A stretch of 64,000 nucleotides of DNA from Meghimatium bilineatum (Eukaryota > Mollusca > Gastropoda > Stylommatophora > Philomycidae), in contig CM067315.1 of assembly GCA_034231615.1 (NCBI GenBank), positions 17,587,513 through 17,651,512 on the forward strand, written 5' to 3'. The notes beneath the pieces were generated by a model that saw only the letters and a program-made list of their open reading frames with translations, searched no databases and was not told where the DNA came from. Of this stretch, positions 9,381 to 24,500 are shown one piece after another. Every line of letters starts with the position of its first letter. The first letter of the stretch is position 1. The translations under genes were made by a program, and so were the position numbers.

Positions 9381-12300
9381 GTAGAAAGCTTCAGTACAAT
9401 GGGTTTGTGGGTAATATGCTAGAATAACAGAGTTTTGGCGTACTAAACTGCAATAGACCCAATTCGTGCGTTATACGACAATTCTGAAGTAGTAAGCTAC
9501 AATACACCAAATTCGTGTGTCCAGAATACAATTTCTGGTGTAGTAAGCTGCAGTACACTCAATTTGTTAGTTATATGCCAGAATACAACGAGATCTGACA
9601 TACTAAACAGCAAGAGACCTAATTTGTGTGTAGTACGCCAGTTTTCTGACGTCTTAAGCTGCAATACATCAAATTAGTGTGTAAATTGCCAGGATATACA
9701 GAGTTCTGTTGTAGAAAGCTGCAGTACACTCAATTTGTGAGTAATATGCCAGAATACAACGAGTTCTAACGTAGTAAGCTACAATACACCAAATTCGTGT
9801 GCAGAATACAATTTCTGGTGTAGTAAGCTGCAATACAACGAAATCACGTGTAATAGACCAGAATACACTCAATTCTAGTGTAGAAAGCTTCAGTACAATG
9901 GGTTTGTGAGTAATATGCTAGAATAACAGAGTTTTGGCGTAGTAAACTGCAATAGACCCAATTCGTGCGTAATACGACAATTCTGAAGTAGTAAGCTACA
10001 ATAGACCAAATTCGTGTGTCCAGAATACAATTTCTGTTCTAGTAAGCTGCAGTACACTCAATTTGTTAGTTATATGCCAGAATACAACGAGATCTGACAT
10101 ACTAAACAGCAAGAGACCTAATTTGTGTGTAGTACGCCAGTTTTCTGACGTCTTAAGCTGCAATACATCAAATTAGTGTGTAAATTGCCAGGATATACAG
10201 AGTTCTGTTGTAGAAAGCTGCAGTACACTCAATTTGTGAGTAATATGCCAGAATACAACGAGTTCTAACGTAGTAAGCTACAATACACAAATTCGTGTGC
10301 AGAATACAATTTCTGGTGTAGTAAGCTGCAATACAACGAAATCACGTGTAATAGACCAGAATACACTCAATTCTAGTGTAGAAAGCTTCAGTACAATGGG
10401 TTTGTGAGTAATATGCTAGAATAACAGAGTTTTGGCGTACTAAACTGCAATAGACCCAATTCGTGCGTAATACGACAATTCTGAAGTAGTAAGCTACAAT
10501 AGACCAAATTCGTGTGTCCAGAATACAATTTCTGGTGTAGTAAGCTGCAGTACACTCAATTTGTTAGTTATATGCCAGAATACAACGAGATCTGACATAC
10601 TAAACAGCAAGAGACCTAATTTGTGTGTAGTACGCCAGTTTTCTGACGTCTCTAGCTGCAATACATCAAATTAGTGTGTAAATTGCCAGGATATACAGAG
10701 TTCTGTTGTAGAAAGCTGCAGTACACTCAATTTGTGAGTAATATGCCAGAATACAACGAGTTCTAACGTAGTAAGCTACTATACACCAAATTCGTGTGCA
10801 GAATACAATTTCTGGTGTAGTAAGCTGCAATACAACGAAATCACGTGTAATAGACCAGAATACACTCAATTCTAGTGTAGAAAGCTTCAGTACAATGGGT
10901 TTGTGAGTAATATGCTAGAATAACAGAGTTTTGGCGTACTAAACTGCAATAGACCCAATTCGTGCGTTATACGACAATTCTGAAGTAGTAAGCTACAATA
11001 GACCAAATTCGTGTGTCCAGAATACAATTTCTGTTCTAGTAAGCTGCAGTACACTCAATTTGTTAGTTATATGCCAGAATACAACGAGATCTGACATACT
11101 AAACAGCAAGAGACCTAATTTGTGTGTAGTACGCCAGTTTTCTGACGTCTTAAGCTGCAATACATCAAATTAGTGTGTAAAGTGCCAGGATATACAGAGT
11201 TCTGTTGTAGAAAGCTGCAGTACACTCAATTTGTGAGTAATATGCCAGAATACAACGAGTTCTAACGTAGTAAGCTACAATACACAAATTCGTGTGCAGA
11301 ATACAATTTCTGGTGTAGTAAGCTGCAATACAACGAAATCACGTGTAATAGACCAGAATACACTCAATTCTAGTGTAGAAAGCTTCAGTACAATGGGTTT
11401 GTGAGTAATATGCTAGAATAACAGAGTTTTGGCGTACTAAACTGCAATAGACCCAATTCGTGCGTAATACGACAATTCTGAAGTAGTAAGCTACAATAGA
11501 CCAAATTCGTGTGTCCAGAATACAATTTCTGGTGTAGTAAGCTGCAGTACACTCAATTTGTTAGTTATATGCCAGAATACAACGAGATCTGACATACTAA
11601 ACAGCAAGAGACCTAATTTGTGTGTAGTACGCCAGTTTTCTGACGTCTCTAGCTGCAATACATCAAATTAGTGTGTAAATTGCCAGGATATACAGAGTTC
11701 TGTTGTAGAAAGCTGCAGTACACTCAATTTGTGAGTAATATGCCAGAATACAACGAGTTCTAACGTAGTAAGCTACTATACACCAAATTCGTGTGCAGAA
11801 TACAATTTCTGGTGTAGTAAGCTGCAATACAACGAAATCACGTGTAATAGACCAGAATACACTCAATTCTAGTGTAGAAAGCTTCAGTACAATGGGTTTG
11901 TGAGTAATATGCTAGAATAACAGAGTTTTGGCGTACTAAACTGCAATAGACCCAATTCGTGCGTTATACGACAATTCTGAAGTAGTAAGCTACAATAGAC
12001 CAAATTCGTGTGTCCAGAATACAATTTCTGTTCTAGTAAGCTGCAGTACACTCAATTTGTTAGTTATATGCCAGAATACAACGAGATCTGACATACTAAA
12101 CAGCAAGAGACCTAATTTGTGTGTAGTACGCCAGTTTTCTGACGTCTTAAGCTGCAATACATCAAATTAGTGTGTAAAGTGCCAGGATATACAGAGTTCT
12201 GTTGTAGAAAGCTGCAGTACACTCAATTTGTGAGTAATATGCCAGAATACAACGAGTTCTAACGTAGTAAGCTACAATACACCAAATTCGTGTGCAGAAT

Positions 12301-15300
12301 ACAATTTCTGGTGTAGTAAGCTGCAATACAACGAAATCACGTTTAATAGACCAGAATACACTCAATTCTAGTGTAGAAAGCTTCAGTACAATGGGTTTGT
12401 GAGTAATATGCTAGAATAACAGAGTTTTGGCGTACTAAACTGCAATAGACCCAATTCGTGCGTAATACGACAATTCTGAAGTAGTAAGCTACAATAGACC
12501 AAATTCGTGTGTCCAGAATACAATTTCTGGTGTAGAAAGCTGCAGTACACTCAATTTGTTAGTTATATGCCAGAATACAACGAGATCTGACATACTAAAC
12601 AGCAAGAGACCTAATTTGTGTGTAGTACGCCAGTTTTCTGACGTCTCTAGCTGCAATACATCAAATTAGTGTGTAAATTGCCAGGATATACAGAGTTCTG
12701 TTGTAGAAAGCTGCAGTACACTCAATTTGTGAGTAATATGCCAGAATACAACGAGTTCTAACGTAGTAAGCTACTATACACCAAATTCGTGTGCAGAATA
12801 CAATTTCTGGTGTAGTAAGCTGCAATACAACGAAATCACGTGTAATAGACCAGAATACACTCAATTCTAGTGTAGAAAGCTTCAGTACAATGGGTTTGTG
12901 AGTAATATGCTAGAATAACAGAGTTTTGGCGTACTAAACTGCAATAGACCCAATTCGTGCGTTATACGACAATTCTGAAGTAGTAAGCTACAATAGACCA
13001 AATTCGTGTGTCCAGAATACAATTTCTGTTCTAGTAAGCTGCAGTACACTCAATTTGTTAGTTATATGCCAGAATACAACGAGATCTGACATACTAAACA
13101 GCAAGAGACCTAATTTGTGTGTAGTACGCCAGTTTTCTGACGTCTTAAGCTGCAATACATCAAATTAGTGTGTAAAGTGCCAGGATATACAGAGTTCTGT
13201 TGTAGAAAGCTGCAGTACACTCAATTTGTGAGTAATATGCCAGAATACAACGAGTTCTAACGTAGTAAGCTACAATACACCAAATTCGTGTGCAGAATAC
13301 AATTTCTGGTGTAGTAAGCTGCAATACAACGAAATCACGTTTAATAGACCAGAATACACTCAATTCTAGTGTAGAAAGCTTCAGTACAATGGGTTTGTGA
13401 GTAATATGCTAGAATAACAGAGTTTTGGCGTACTAAACTGCAATAGACCCAATTCGTGCGTAATACGACAATTCTGAAGTAGTAAGCTACAATAGACCAA
13501 ATTCGTGTGTCCAGAATACAATTTCTGTTCTAGTAAGCTGCAGTACACTCAATTTGTTAGTTATATGCCAGAATACAACGAGATCTGACATACTAAACAG
13601 CAAGAGACCTAATTTGTGTGTAGTACGCCAGTTTTCTGACGTCTTAAGCTGCAATACATCAAATTAGTGTGTAAAGTGCCAGGATATACAGAGTTCTGTT
13701 GTAGAAAGCTGCAGTACACTCAATTTGTGAGTAATATGCCAGAATACAACGAGTTCTAACGTAGTAAGCTACAATACACCAAATTCGTGTGCAGAATACA
13801 ATTTCTGGTGTAGTAAGCTGCAATACAACGAAATCACGTGTAATAGACCAGAATACACTCAATTCTAGTGTAGAAAGCTTCAGTACAATGGGTTTGTGAG
13901 TAATATGCTAGAATAACAGAGTTTTGGCGTACTAAACTGCAATAGACCCAATTCGTGCGTAATACGACAATTCTGAAGTAGTAAGCTACAATAGACCAAA
14001 TTCGTGTGTCCAGAATACAATTTCTGGTGTAGTAAGCTGCAGTACACTCAATTTGTTAGTTATATGCCAGAATACAACGAGATCTGACATACTAAACAGC
14101 AAGAGACCTAATTTGTGTGTAGTACGCCAGTTTTCTGACGTCTCTAGCTGCAATACATCAAATTAGTGTGTAAATTACCAGGATATACAGAGTTCTGTTG
14201 TAGAAAGCTACAGTACACTCAATTTGTGAGTAATATGCCAGAATACAACGAGTTCTAACGTAGTAAGCTACTATACACCAAATTCGTGTGCAGAATACAA
14301 TTTCTGGTGTAGTAAGCTGCAATACAACGAAATCACGTGTAATAGACCAGAATACACTCAATTCTAGTGTAGAAAGCTTCAGTACAATGGGTTTGTGAGT
14401 AATATGCTAGAATAACAGAGTTTTGGCGTACTAAACTGCAATAGACCCAATTCGTGCGTAATACGACAATTCTGAAGTAGTAAGCTACAATAGACCAAAT
14501 TCGTGTGTCCAGAATACAATTTCTGGTGTAGTAAGCTGCAGTACACTCAATTTACTAGTTATATGCCAGAATACAACGAGATCTGACATACTAAACAGCA
14601 AGAGACCTAATTTGTGTGTAGTACGCCAGTTTTCTGACGTCTCTAGCTGCAATACATCAAATTAGTGTGTAAATTGCCAGGATATACAGAGTTCTGTTGT
14701 AGAAAGCTGCAGTACACTCAATTTGTGAGTAATATGCCAGAATACAACGAGTTCTAACGTAGTAAGCTACAATACACCAAATTCGTGTGCAGAATACAAT
14801 TTCTGGTGTAGTAAGCTGCAATACAACGAAATCACGTGTAATAGACCAGAATACACTCAATTCTAGTGTAGAAAGCTTCAGTACAATGGGTTTGTGAGTA
14901 ATATGCTAGAATAACAGAGTTTTGGCGTACTAAACTGCAATAGACCCAATTCGTGCGTTATACGACAATTCTGAAGTAGTAAGCTACAATAGACCAAATT
15001 CGTGTGTCCAGAATACAATTTCTGTTCTAGTAAGCTGCAGTACACTCAATTTGTTAGTTATATGCCAGAATACAACGAGATCTGACATACTAAACAGCAA
15101 GAGACCTAATTTGTGTGTAGTACGCCAGTTTTCTGACGTCTTAAGCTGCAATACATCAAATTAGTGTGTAAATTGCCAGGATATACAGAGTTCTGTTGTA
15201 GAAAGCTGCAGTACACTCAATTTGTGAGTAATATGCCAGAATACAACGAGTTCTAACGTAGTAAGCTACAATACACCAAATTCGTGTGCAGAATACAATT

Positions 15301-18300
15301 TCTGGTGTAGTAAGCTGCAATACAACGAAATCACGTGTAATAGACCAGAATACACTCAATTCTAGTGTAGAAAGCTTCAGTACAATGGGTTTGTGAGTAA
15401 TATGCTAGAATAACAGAGTTTTGGCGTAGTAAACTGCAATAGACCCAATTCGTGCGTAATACGACAATTCTGAAGTAGTAAGCTACAATAGACCAAATTC
15501 GTGTGTCCAGAATACAATTTCTGTTCTAGTAAGCTGCAGTACACTCAATTTGTTAGTTATATGCCAGAATACAACGAGATCTGACATACTAAACAGCAAG
15601 AGACCTAATTTGTGTGTAGTACGCCAGTTTTCTGACGTCTTAAGCTGCAATACATCAAATTAGTGTGTAAATTGCCAGGATATACAGAGTTCTGTTGTAG
15701 AAAGCTGCAGTACACTCAATTTGTGAGTAATATGCCAGAATACAACGAGTTCTAACGTAGTAAGCTACAATACACAAATTCGTGTGCAGAATACAATTTC
15801 TGGTGTAGTAAGCTGCAATACAACGAAATCACGTGTAATAGACCAGAATACACTCAATTCTAGTGTAGAAAGCTTCAGTACAATGGGTTTGTGAGTAATA
15901 TGCTAGAATAACAGAGTTTTGGCGTACTAAACTGCAATAGACCCAATTCGTGCGTTATACGACAATTCTGAAGTAGTAAGCTACAATAGACCAAATTCGT
16001 GTGTCCAGAATACAATTTCTGTTCTAGTAAGCTGCAGTACACTCAATTTGTTAGTTATATGCCAGAATACAACGAGATCTGACATACTAAACAGCAAGAG
16101 ACCTAATTTGTGTGTAGTACGCCAGTTTTCTGACGTCTTAAGCTGCAATACATCAAATTAGTGTGTAAAGTGCCAGGATATACAGAGTTCTGTTGTAGAA
16201 AGCTGCAGTACACTCAATTTGTGAGTAATATGCCAGAATACAACGAGTTCTAACGTAGTAAGCTACAATACACCAAATTCGTGTGCAGAATACAATTTCT
16301 GGTGTAGTAAGCTGCAATACAACGAAATCACGTGTAATAGACCAGAATACACTCAATTCTAGTGTAGAAAGCTTCAGTACAATGGGTTTGTGAGTAATAT
16401 GCTAGAATAACAGAGTTTTGGCGTACTAAACTGCAATAGACCCAATTCGTGCGTAATACGACAATTCTGAAGTAGTAAGCTACAATAGACCAAATTCGTG
16501 TGTCCAGAATACAATTTCTGGTGTAGTAAGCTGCAGTACACTCAATTTGTTAGTTATATGCCAGAATACAACGAGATCTGACATACTAAACAGCAAGAGA
16601 CCTAATTTGTGTGTAGTACGCCAGTTTTCTGACGTCTCTAGCTGCAATACATCAAATTAGTGTGTAAATTGCCAGGATATACAGAGTTCTGTTGTAGAAA
16701 GCTACAGTACACTCAATTTGTGAGTAATATGCCAGAATACAACGAGTTCTAACGTAGTAAGCTACTATACACCAAATTCGTGTGCAGAATACAATTTCTG
16801 GTGTAGTAAGCTGCAATACAACGAAATCACGTGTAATAGACCAGAATACACTCAATTCTAGTGTAGAAAGCTTCAGTACAATGGGTTTGTGAGTAATATG
16901 CTAGAATAACAGAGTTTTGGCGTACTAAACTGCAATAGACCCAATTCGTGCGTAATACGACAATTCTGAAGTAGTAAGCTACAATAGACCAAATTCGTGT
17001 GTCCAGAATACAATTTCTGGTGTAGTAAGCTGCAGTACACTCAATCTGTTAGTTATATGCCAGAATACAACGAGATCTGACATACTAAACAGCAAGAGAC
17101 CTAATTTGTGTGTAGTACGCCAGTTTTCTGACGTCTTAAGCTGCAATACATCAAATTAGTGTGTAAATTGCCAGGATATACAGAGTTCTGTTGTAGAAAG
17201 CTGCAGTACACTCAATTTGTGAGTAATATGCCAGAATACAACGAGTTCTAACGTAGTAAGCTACAATACACCAAATTCGTGTGCAGAATACAATTTCTGG
17301 TGTAGTAAGCTGCAATACAACGAAATCACGTGTAATAGACCAGAATACACTCAATTCTTGTGTAGAAAGCTTCAGTACAATGGGTTTGTGAGTAATATGC
17401 TAGAATAACAGAGTTTTGGCGTAGTAAACTGCAATAGACCCAATTCGTGCGCAATACGACAATTCTGAAGTAGTAAGCTACAATAGACCAAATTCGTGTG
17501 TCCAGAATACAATTTCTGTTCTAGTAAGCTGCAGTACACTCAATTTGTTAGTTATATGCCAGAATACAACGAGATCTGACATACTAAACAGCAAGAGACC
17601 TAATTTGTGTGTAGTACGCCAGTTTTCTGACGTCTTAAGCTGCAATACATCAAATTAGTGTGTAAATTGCCAGGATATACAGAGTTCTGTTGTAGAAAGC
17701 TGCAGTACACTCAATTTGTGAGTAATATGCCAGAATACAACGAGTTCTAACGTAGTAAGCTACAATACACAAATTCGTGTGCAGAATACAATTTCTGGTG
17801 TAGTAAGCTGCAATACAACGAAATCACGTGTAATAGACCAGAATACACTCAATTCTAGTGTAGAAAGCTTCAGTACAATGGGTTTGTGAGTAATATGCTA
17901 GAATAACAGAGTTTTGGCGTACTAAACTGCAATAGACCCAATTCGTGCATAATACGACAATTCTGAAGTAGTAAGCTACAATAGACCAAATTCGTGTGTC
18001 CAGAATACAATTTCTGGTGTAGTAAGCTGCAGTACACTCAATTTGTTAGTTATATGCCAGAATACAACGAGATCTGACATACTAAACAGCAAGAGACCTA
18101 ATTTGTGTGTAGTACGCCAGTTTTCTGACGTCTCTAGCTGCAATACATCAAATTAGTGTGTAAATTGCCAGGATATACAGAGTTCTGTTGTAGAAAGCTG
18201 CAGTACACTCAATTTGTGAGTAATATGCCAGAATACAACGAGTTCTAACGTAGTAAGCTACTATACACCAAATTCGTGTGCAGAATACAATTTCTGGTGT

Positions 18301-19354
18301 AGTAAGCTGCAATACAACGAAATCACGTGTAATAGACCAGAATACACTCAATTCTAGTGTAGAAAGCTTCAGTACAATGGGTTTGTGAGTAATATGCTAG
18401 AATAACAGAGTTTTGGCGTACTAAACTGCAATAGACCCAATTCGTGCGTAATACGACAATTCTGAAGTAGTAAGCTACAATAGACCAAATTCGTGTGTCC
18501 AGAATACAATTTCTGTTCTAGTAAGCTGCAGTACACTCAATTTACTAATTATATGCCAGAATACAACGAGATCTGACATACTAAACAGCAAGAGACCTAA
18601 TTTGTGTGTAGTACGCCAGTTTTCTGACGTCTCTAGCTGCAATACATCAAATTAGTGTGTAAATTGCCAGGATATACAGAGTTCTGTTTTAGAAAGCTGC
18701 AGTACACTCAATTTGTGAGTAATATGCCAGATTACAACGAGTTCTAACGGTAAGCTACAATACACCAAATTCGTGTGCATAATACAATTTCTGGCGCAGT
18801 AAGCTGCAATACAACGAAATCACGTGTAATAGACCAGAATACACTCAATTCTAGTGTAGAAAGCTTCAGTACAATGGGTTTGTGAGTAATATGCTAGAAT
18901 AACAGAGTTTTGGCGTACTAAACTGCAATAGACCCAATTTGTGCGTAATACGACAATTCTGAAGTAGTAAGCTACAATAGACCAAATTCGTGTGTCCAGA
19001 ATACAATTTCTGGTGTAGTAAGCTGCAGTACACTCAATTTGTTAGTTATATGCCAGAATACAACGAGATCTGACATACGAAACAGCAAGAGACCTAATTT
19101 GTGTGTAGTACGCCAGTTTTCTGACGTCTCTAGCTGCAATACATCAAATTAGTGTGTAAATTGCCAGGATATACAGAGTTCTGTTGTAGAAAGCTGCAGT
19201 ACACTCAATTTGTGAGTAATATGCCAGAATACAACGAGTTCTAACGTAGTAAGCTACTATACACCAAATTCGTGTGCAGAATACAATTTCTGGTGTAGTA
19301 AGCTGCAATACAACGAAATCACGTGTAATAGACCAGAATACACTCAATTCTAGT
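9161..19354. repeat. Higher-order block, short unit plus 20 monomers
   Basis: The 10194 bp equal 220 + 20 x 499 - 6. The block contains the first TAAAGTGCC (f) monomers (11179, 12176, 13174, 13673, 16167) and some CACGTTTAAT (i) copies that have lost the CACGTG. Neighbouring monomers often alternate between CTTAAGC and CTCTAGC at the e/f border, giving a 997/998-bp dimer periodicity. Confidence 0.75.
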
Positions 19355-19573
19355 GTAGAAAGCTTCAGTACAATGGGTTTGTGGGTAATATGCTAGAATA
19401 ACAGAGTTTTGGCGTACTAAACTGCAATAGACCCAATTCGTGCGTAATACGACAATTCTGAAGTAGTAAGCTACAATAGACCAAATTCGTGTGTCCAGAA
19501 TACAATTTCTGGTGTAGTAAGCTGCAATACAACGAAATCACGTGTAATAGACCAGAATACACTCAATTCTAGT
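19355..19573. repeat. 219-bp short unit
   Basis: a-b-c-i with GTGGGTAATATGC in a (G for the usual A). The next monomer is the subtype with GACGTCAAGC. Confidence 0.85.
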
Positions 19574-21559
19574 GTAGAAAGCTTCAGTACAATGGGTTTG
19601 TGGGTAATATGCTAGAATAACAGAGTTTTGGCGTACTAAACTGCAATAGACCCAATTCGTGCGTTATACGACAATTCTGAAGTAGTAAGCTACAATACAC
19701 CAAATTCGTGTGTCCAGAATACAATTTCTGGTGTAGTAAGCTGCAGTACACTCAATTTGTTAGTTATATGCCAGAATACAACGAGATCTGACATACTAAA
19801 CAACAAGAGACCTAATTTGTGTGTAGTACGCCAGTTTTCTGACGTCAAGCTGCAATACATCAAATTAGTGTGTAAATTGCCAGGATATACAGAGTTCTGT
19901 TGTAGAAAGCTGCAGTACACTCAATTTGTGAGTAATATGCCAGAATACAACGAGTTCTAACGTAGTAAGCTACAATACACCAAATTCGTGTGCAGAATAC
20001 AATTTCTGGTGTAGTAAGCTGCAATACAACGAAATCACGTGTAATAGACCAGAATACACTCAATTCTAGTGTAGAAAGCTTCAGTACAATGGGTTTGTGA
20101 GTAATATGCTAGAATAACAGAGTTTTGGCGTACTAAACTGCAATAGACCCAATTCGTGCGTTATACGACAATTCTGAAGTAGTAAGCTACAATACATCAA
20201 ATTCGTGTGTCCAGAATACAATTTCTGTTATAGTAAGCTGCAGTACACTCAATTTGTTAGTTATATGCCAGAATACAACGAGATCTGACATACTAAACAG
20301 CAAGAGACCTAATTTGTGTGTAGTACGCCAGTTTTCTGACGTCTTAAGCTGCAATACATCAAATTAGTGTGTAAATTGCCAGGATATACAGAGTTCTGTT
20401 GTAGAAAGCTGCAGTACACTCAATTTGTGAGTAATATGCCAGAATACAACGAGTTCTAACGTAGTAAGCTACAATACACCAAATTCGTGTGCAGAATACA
20501 ATTTCTGGTGTAGTAAGCTGCAATACAACGAAATCACGTGTAATAGACCAGAATACACTCAATTCTAGTGTAGAAAGCTTCAGTACAATGGGTTTGTGAG
20601 TAATATGCTAGAATAACAGAGTTTTGGCGTAGTAAACTGCAATAGACCCAATTCGTGCGTAATACGACAATTCTGAAGTAGTAAGCTACAATAGACCAAA
20701 TTCGTGTGTCCAGAATACAATTTCTGTTCTAGTAAGCTGCAGTACACTCAATTTGTTAGTTATATGCCAGAATACAACGAGATCTGACATACTAAACAGC
20801 AAGAGACCTAATTTGTGTGTAGTACGCCAGTTTTCTGACGTCTTAAGCTGCAATACATCAAATTAGTGTGTAAATTGCCAGGATATACAGAGTTCTGTTG
20901 TAGAAAGCTGCAGTACACTCAATTTGTGAGTAATATGCCAGAATACAACGAGTTCTAACGTAGTAAGCTACAATACACAAATTCGTGTGCAGAATACAAT
21001 TTCTGGTGTAGTAAGCTGCAATACAACGAAATCACGTGTAATAGACCAGAATACACTCAATTCTAGTGTAGAAAGCTTCAGTACAATGGGTTTGTGAGTA
21101 ATATGCTAGAATAACAGAGTTTTGGCGTACTAAACTGCAATAGACCCAATTCGTGCGTAATACGACAATTCTGAAGTAGTAAGCTACAATAGACCAAATT
21201 CGTGTGTCCAGAATACAATTTCTGGTGTAGTAAGCTGCAGTACACTCAATTTGTTAGTTATATGCCAGAATACAACGAGATCTGACATACTAAACAGCAA
21301 GAGACCTAATTTGTGTGTAGTACGCCAGTTTTCTGACGTCTCTAGCTGCAATACATCAAATTAGTGTGTAAATTGCCAGGATATACAGAGTTCTGTTGTA
21401 GAAAGCTGCAGTACACTCAATTTGTGAGTAATATGCCAGAATACAACGAGTTCTAACGTAGTAAGCTACTATACACCAAATTCGTGTGCAGAATACAATT
21501 TCTGGTGTAGTAAGCTGCAATACAACGAAATCACGTGTAATAGACCAGAATACACTCAA

Positions 21560-24500
21560 TTCTAGTGTAGAAAGCTTCAGTACAATGGGTTTGTGAGTAA
21601 TATGCTAGAATAACAGAGTTTTGGCGTACTAAACTGCAATAGACCCAATTCGTGCGTTATACGACAATTCTGAAGTAGTAAGCTACAATACATCAAATTC
21701 GTGTGTCCAGAATACAATTTCTGTTATAGTAAGCTGCAGTACACTCAATTTGTTAGTTATATGCCAGAATACAACGAGATCTGACATACTAAACAGCAAG
21801 AGACCTAATTTGTGTGTAGTACGCCAGTTTTCTGACGTCTTAAGCTGCAATACATCAAATTAGTGTGTAAATTGCCAGGATATACAGAGTTCTGTTGTAG
21901 AAAGCTGCAGTACACTCAATTTGTGAGTAATATGCCAGAATACAACGAGTTCTAACGTAGTAAGCTACAATACACCAAATTCGTGTGCAGAATACAATTT
22001 CTGGTGTAGTAAGCTGCAATACAACGAAATCACGTGTAATAGACCAGAATACACTCAATTCTAGTGTAGAAAGCTTCAGTACAATGGGTTTGTGAGTAAT
22101 ATGCTAGAATAACAGAGTTTTGGCGTAGTAAACTGCAATAGACCCAATTCGTGCGTAATACGACAATTCTGAAGTAGTAAGCTACAATAGACCAAATTCG
22201 TGTGTCCAGAATACAATTTCTGTTCTAGTAAGCTGCAGTACACTCAATTTGTTAGTTATATGCCAGAATACAACGAGATCTGACATACTAAACAGCAAGA
22301 GACCTAATTTGTGTGTAGTACGCCAGTTTTCTGACGTCTTAAGCTGCAATACATCAAATTAGTGTGTAAATTGCCAGGATATACAGAGTTCTGTTGTAGA
22401 AAGCTGCAGTACACTCAATTTGTGAGTAATATGCCAGAATACAACGAGTTCTAACGTAGTAAGCTACAATACACAAATTCGTGTGCAGAATACAATTTCT
22501 GGTGTAGTAAGCTGCAATACAACGAAATCACGTGTAATAGACCAGAATACACTCAATTCTAGTGTAGAAAGCTTCAGTACAATGGGTTTGTGAGTAATAT
22601 GCTAGAATAACAGAGTTTTGGCGTACTAAACTGCAATAGACCAATTCGTGCGTAATACGACAATTCTGAAGTAGTAAGCTACAATAGACCAAATTCGTGT
22701 GTCCAGAATACAATTTCTGGTGTAGTAAGCTGCAGTACACTCAATTTGTTAGTTATATGCCAGAATACAACGAGATCTGACATACTAAACAGCAAGAGAC
22801 CTAATTTGTGTGTAGTACGCCAGTTTTCTGACGTCTCTAGCTGCAATACATCAAATTAGTGTGTAAATTGCCAGGATATACAGAGTTCTGTTGTAGAAAG
22901 CTGCAGTACACTCAATTTGTGAGTAATATGCCAGAATACAACGAGTTCTAACGTAGTAAGCTACTATACACCAAATTCGTGTGCAGAATACAATTTCTGG
23001 TGTAGTAAGCTGCAATACAACGAAATCACGTGTAATAGACCAGAATACACTCAATTCTAGTGTAGAAAGCTTCAGTACAATGGGTTTGTGAGTAATATGC
23101 TAGAATAACAGAGTTTTGGCGTACTAAACTGCAATAGACCCAATTCGTGCGTTATACGACAATTCTGAAGTAGTAAGCTACAATAGACCAAATTCGTGTG
23201 TCCAGAATACAATTTCTGTTCTAGTAAGCTGCAGTACACTCAATTTGTTAGTTATATGCCAGAATACAACGAGATCTGACATACTAAACAGCAAGAGACC
23301 TAATTTGTGTGTAGTACGCCAGTTTTCTGACGTCTTAAGCTGCAATACATCAAATTAGTGTGTAAAGTGCCAGGATATACAGAGTTCTGTTGTAGAAAGC
23401 TGCAGTACACTCAATTTGTGAGTAATATGCCAGAATACAACGAGTTCTAACGTAGTAAGCTACAATACACCAAATTCGTGTGCAGAATACAATTTCTGGT
23501 GTAGTAAGCTGCAATACAACGAAATCACGTTTAATAGACCAGAATACACTCAATTCTAGTGTAGAAAGCTTCAGTACAATGGGTTTGTGAGTAATATGCT
23601 AGAATAACAGAGTTTTGGCGTAGTAAACTGCAATAGACCCAATTCGTGCGTAATACGACAATTCTGAAGTAGTAAGCTACAATAGACCAAATTCGTGTGT
23701 CCAGAATACAATTTCTGTTCTAGTAAGCTGCAGTACACTCAATTTGTTAGTTATATGCCAGAATACAACGAGATCTGACATACTAAACAGCAAGAGACCT
23801 AATTTGTGTGTAGTACGCCAGTTTTCTGACGTCTTAAGCTGCAATACATCAAATTAGTGTGTAAATTGCCAGGATATACAGAGTTCTGTTGTAGAAAGCT
23901 GCAGTACACTCAATTTGTGAGTAATATGCCAGAATACAACGAGTTCTAACGTAGTAAGCTACAATACACAAATTCGTGTGCAGAATACAATTTCTGGTGT
24001 AGTAAGCTGCAATACAACGAAATCACGTGTAATAGACCAGAATACACTCAATTCTAGTGTAGAAAGCTTCAGTACAATGGGTTTGTGAGTAATATGCTAG
24101 AATAACAGAGTTTTGGCGTACTAAACTGCAATAGACCCAATTCGTGCGTTATACGACAATTCTGAAGTAGTAAGCTACAATAGACCAAATTCGTGTGTCC
24201 AGAATACAATTTCTGTTCTAGTAAGCTGCAGTACACTCAATTTGTTAGTTATATGCCAGAATACAACGAGATCTGACATACTAAACAGCAAGAGACCTAA
24301 TTTGTGTGTAGTACGCCAGTTTTCTGACGTCTTAAGCTGCAATACATCAAATTAGTGTGTAAAGTGCCAGGATATACAGAGTTCTGTTGTAGAAAGCTGC
24401 AGTACACTCAATTTGTGAGTAATATGCCAGAATACGAGTTCTAACGTAGTAAGCTACAATACACCAAATTCGTGTGCAGAATACAATTTCTGGTGTAGTA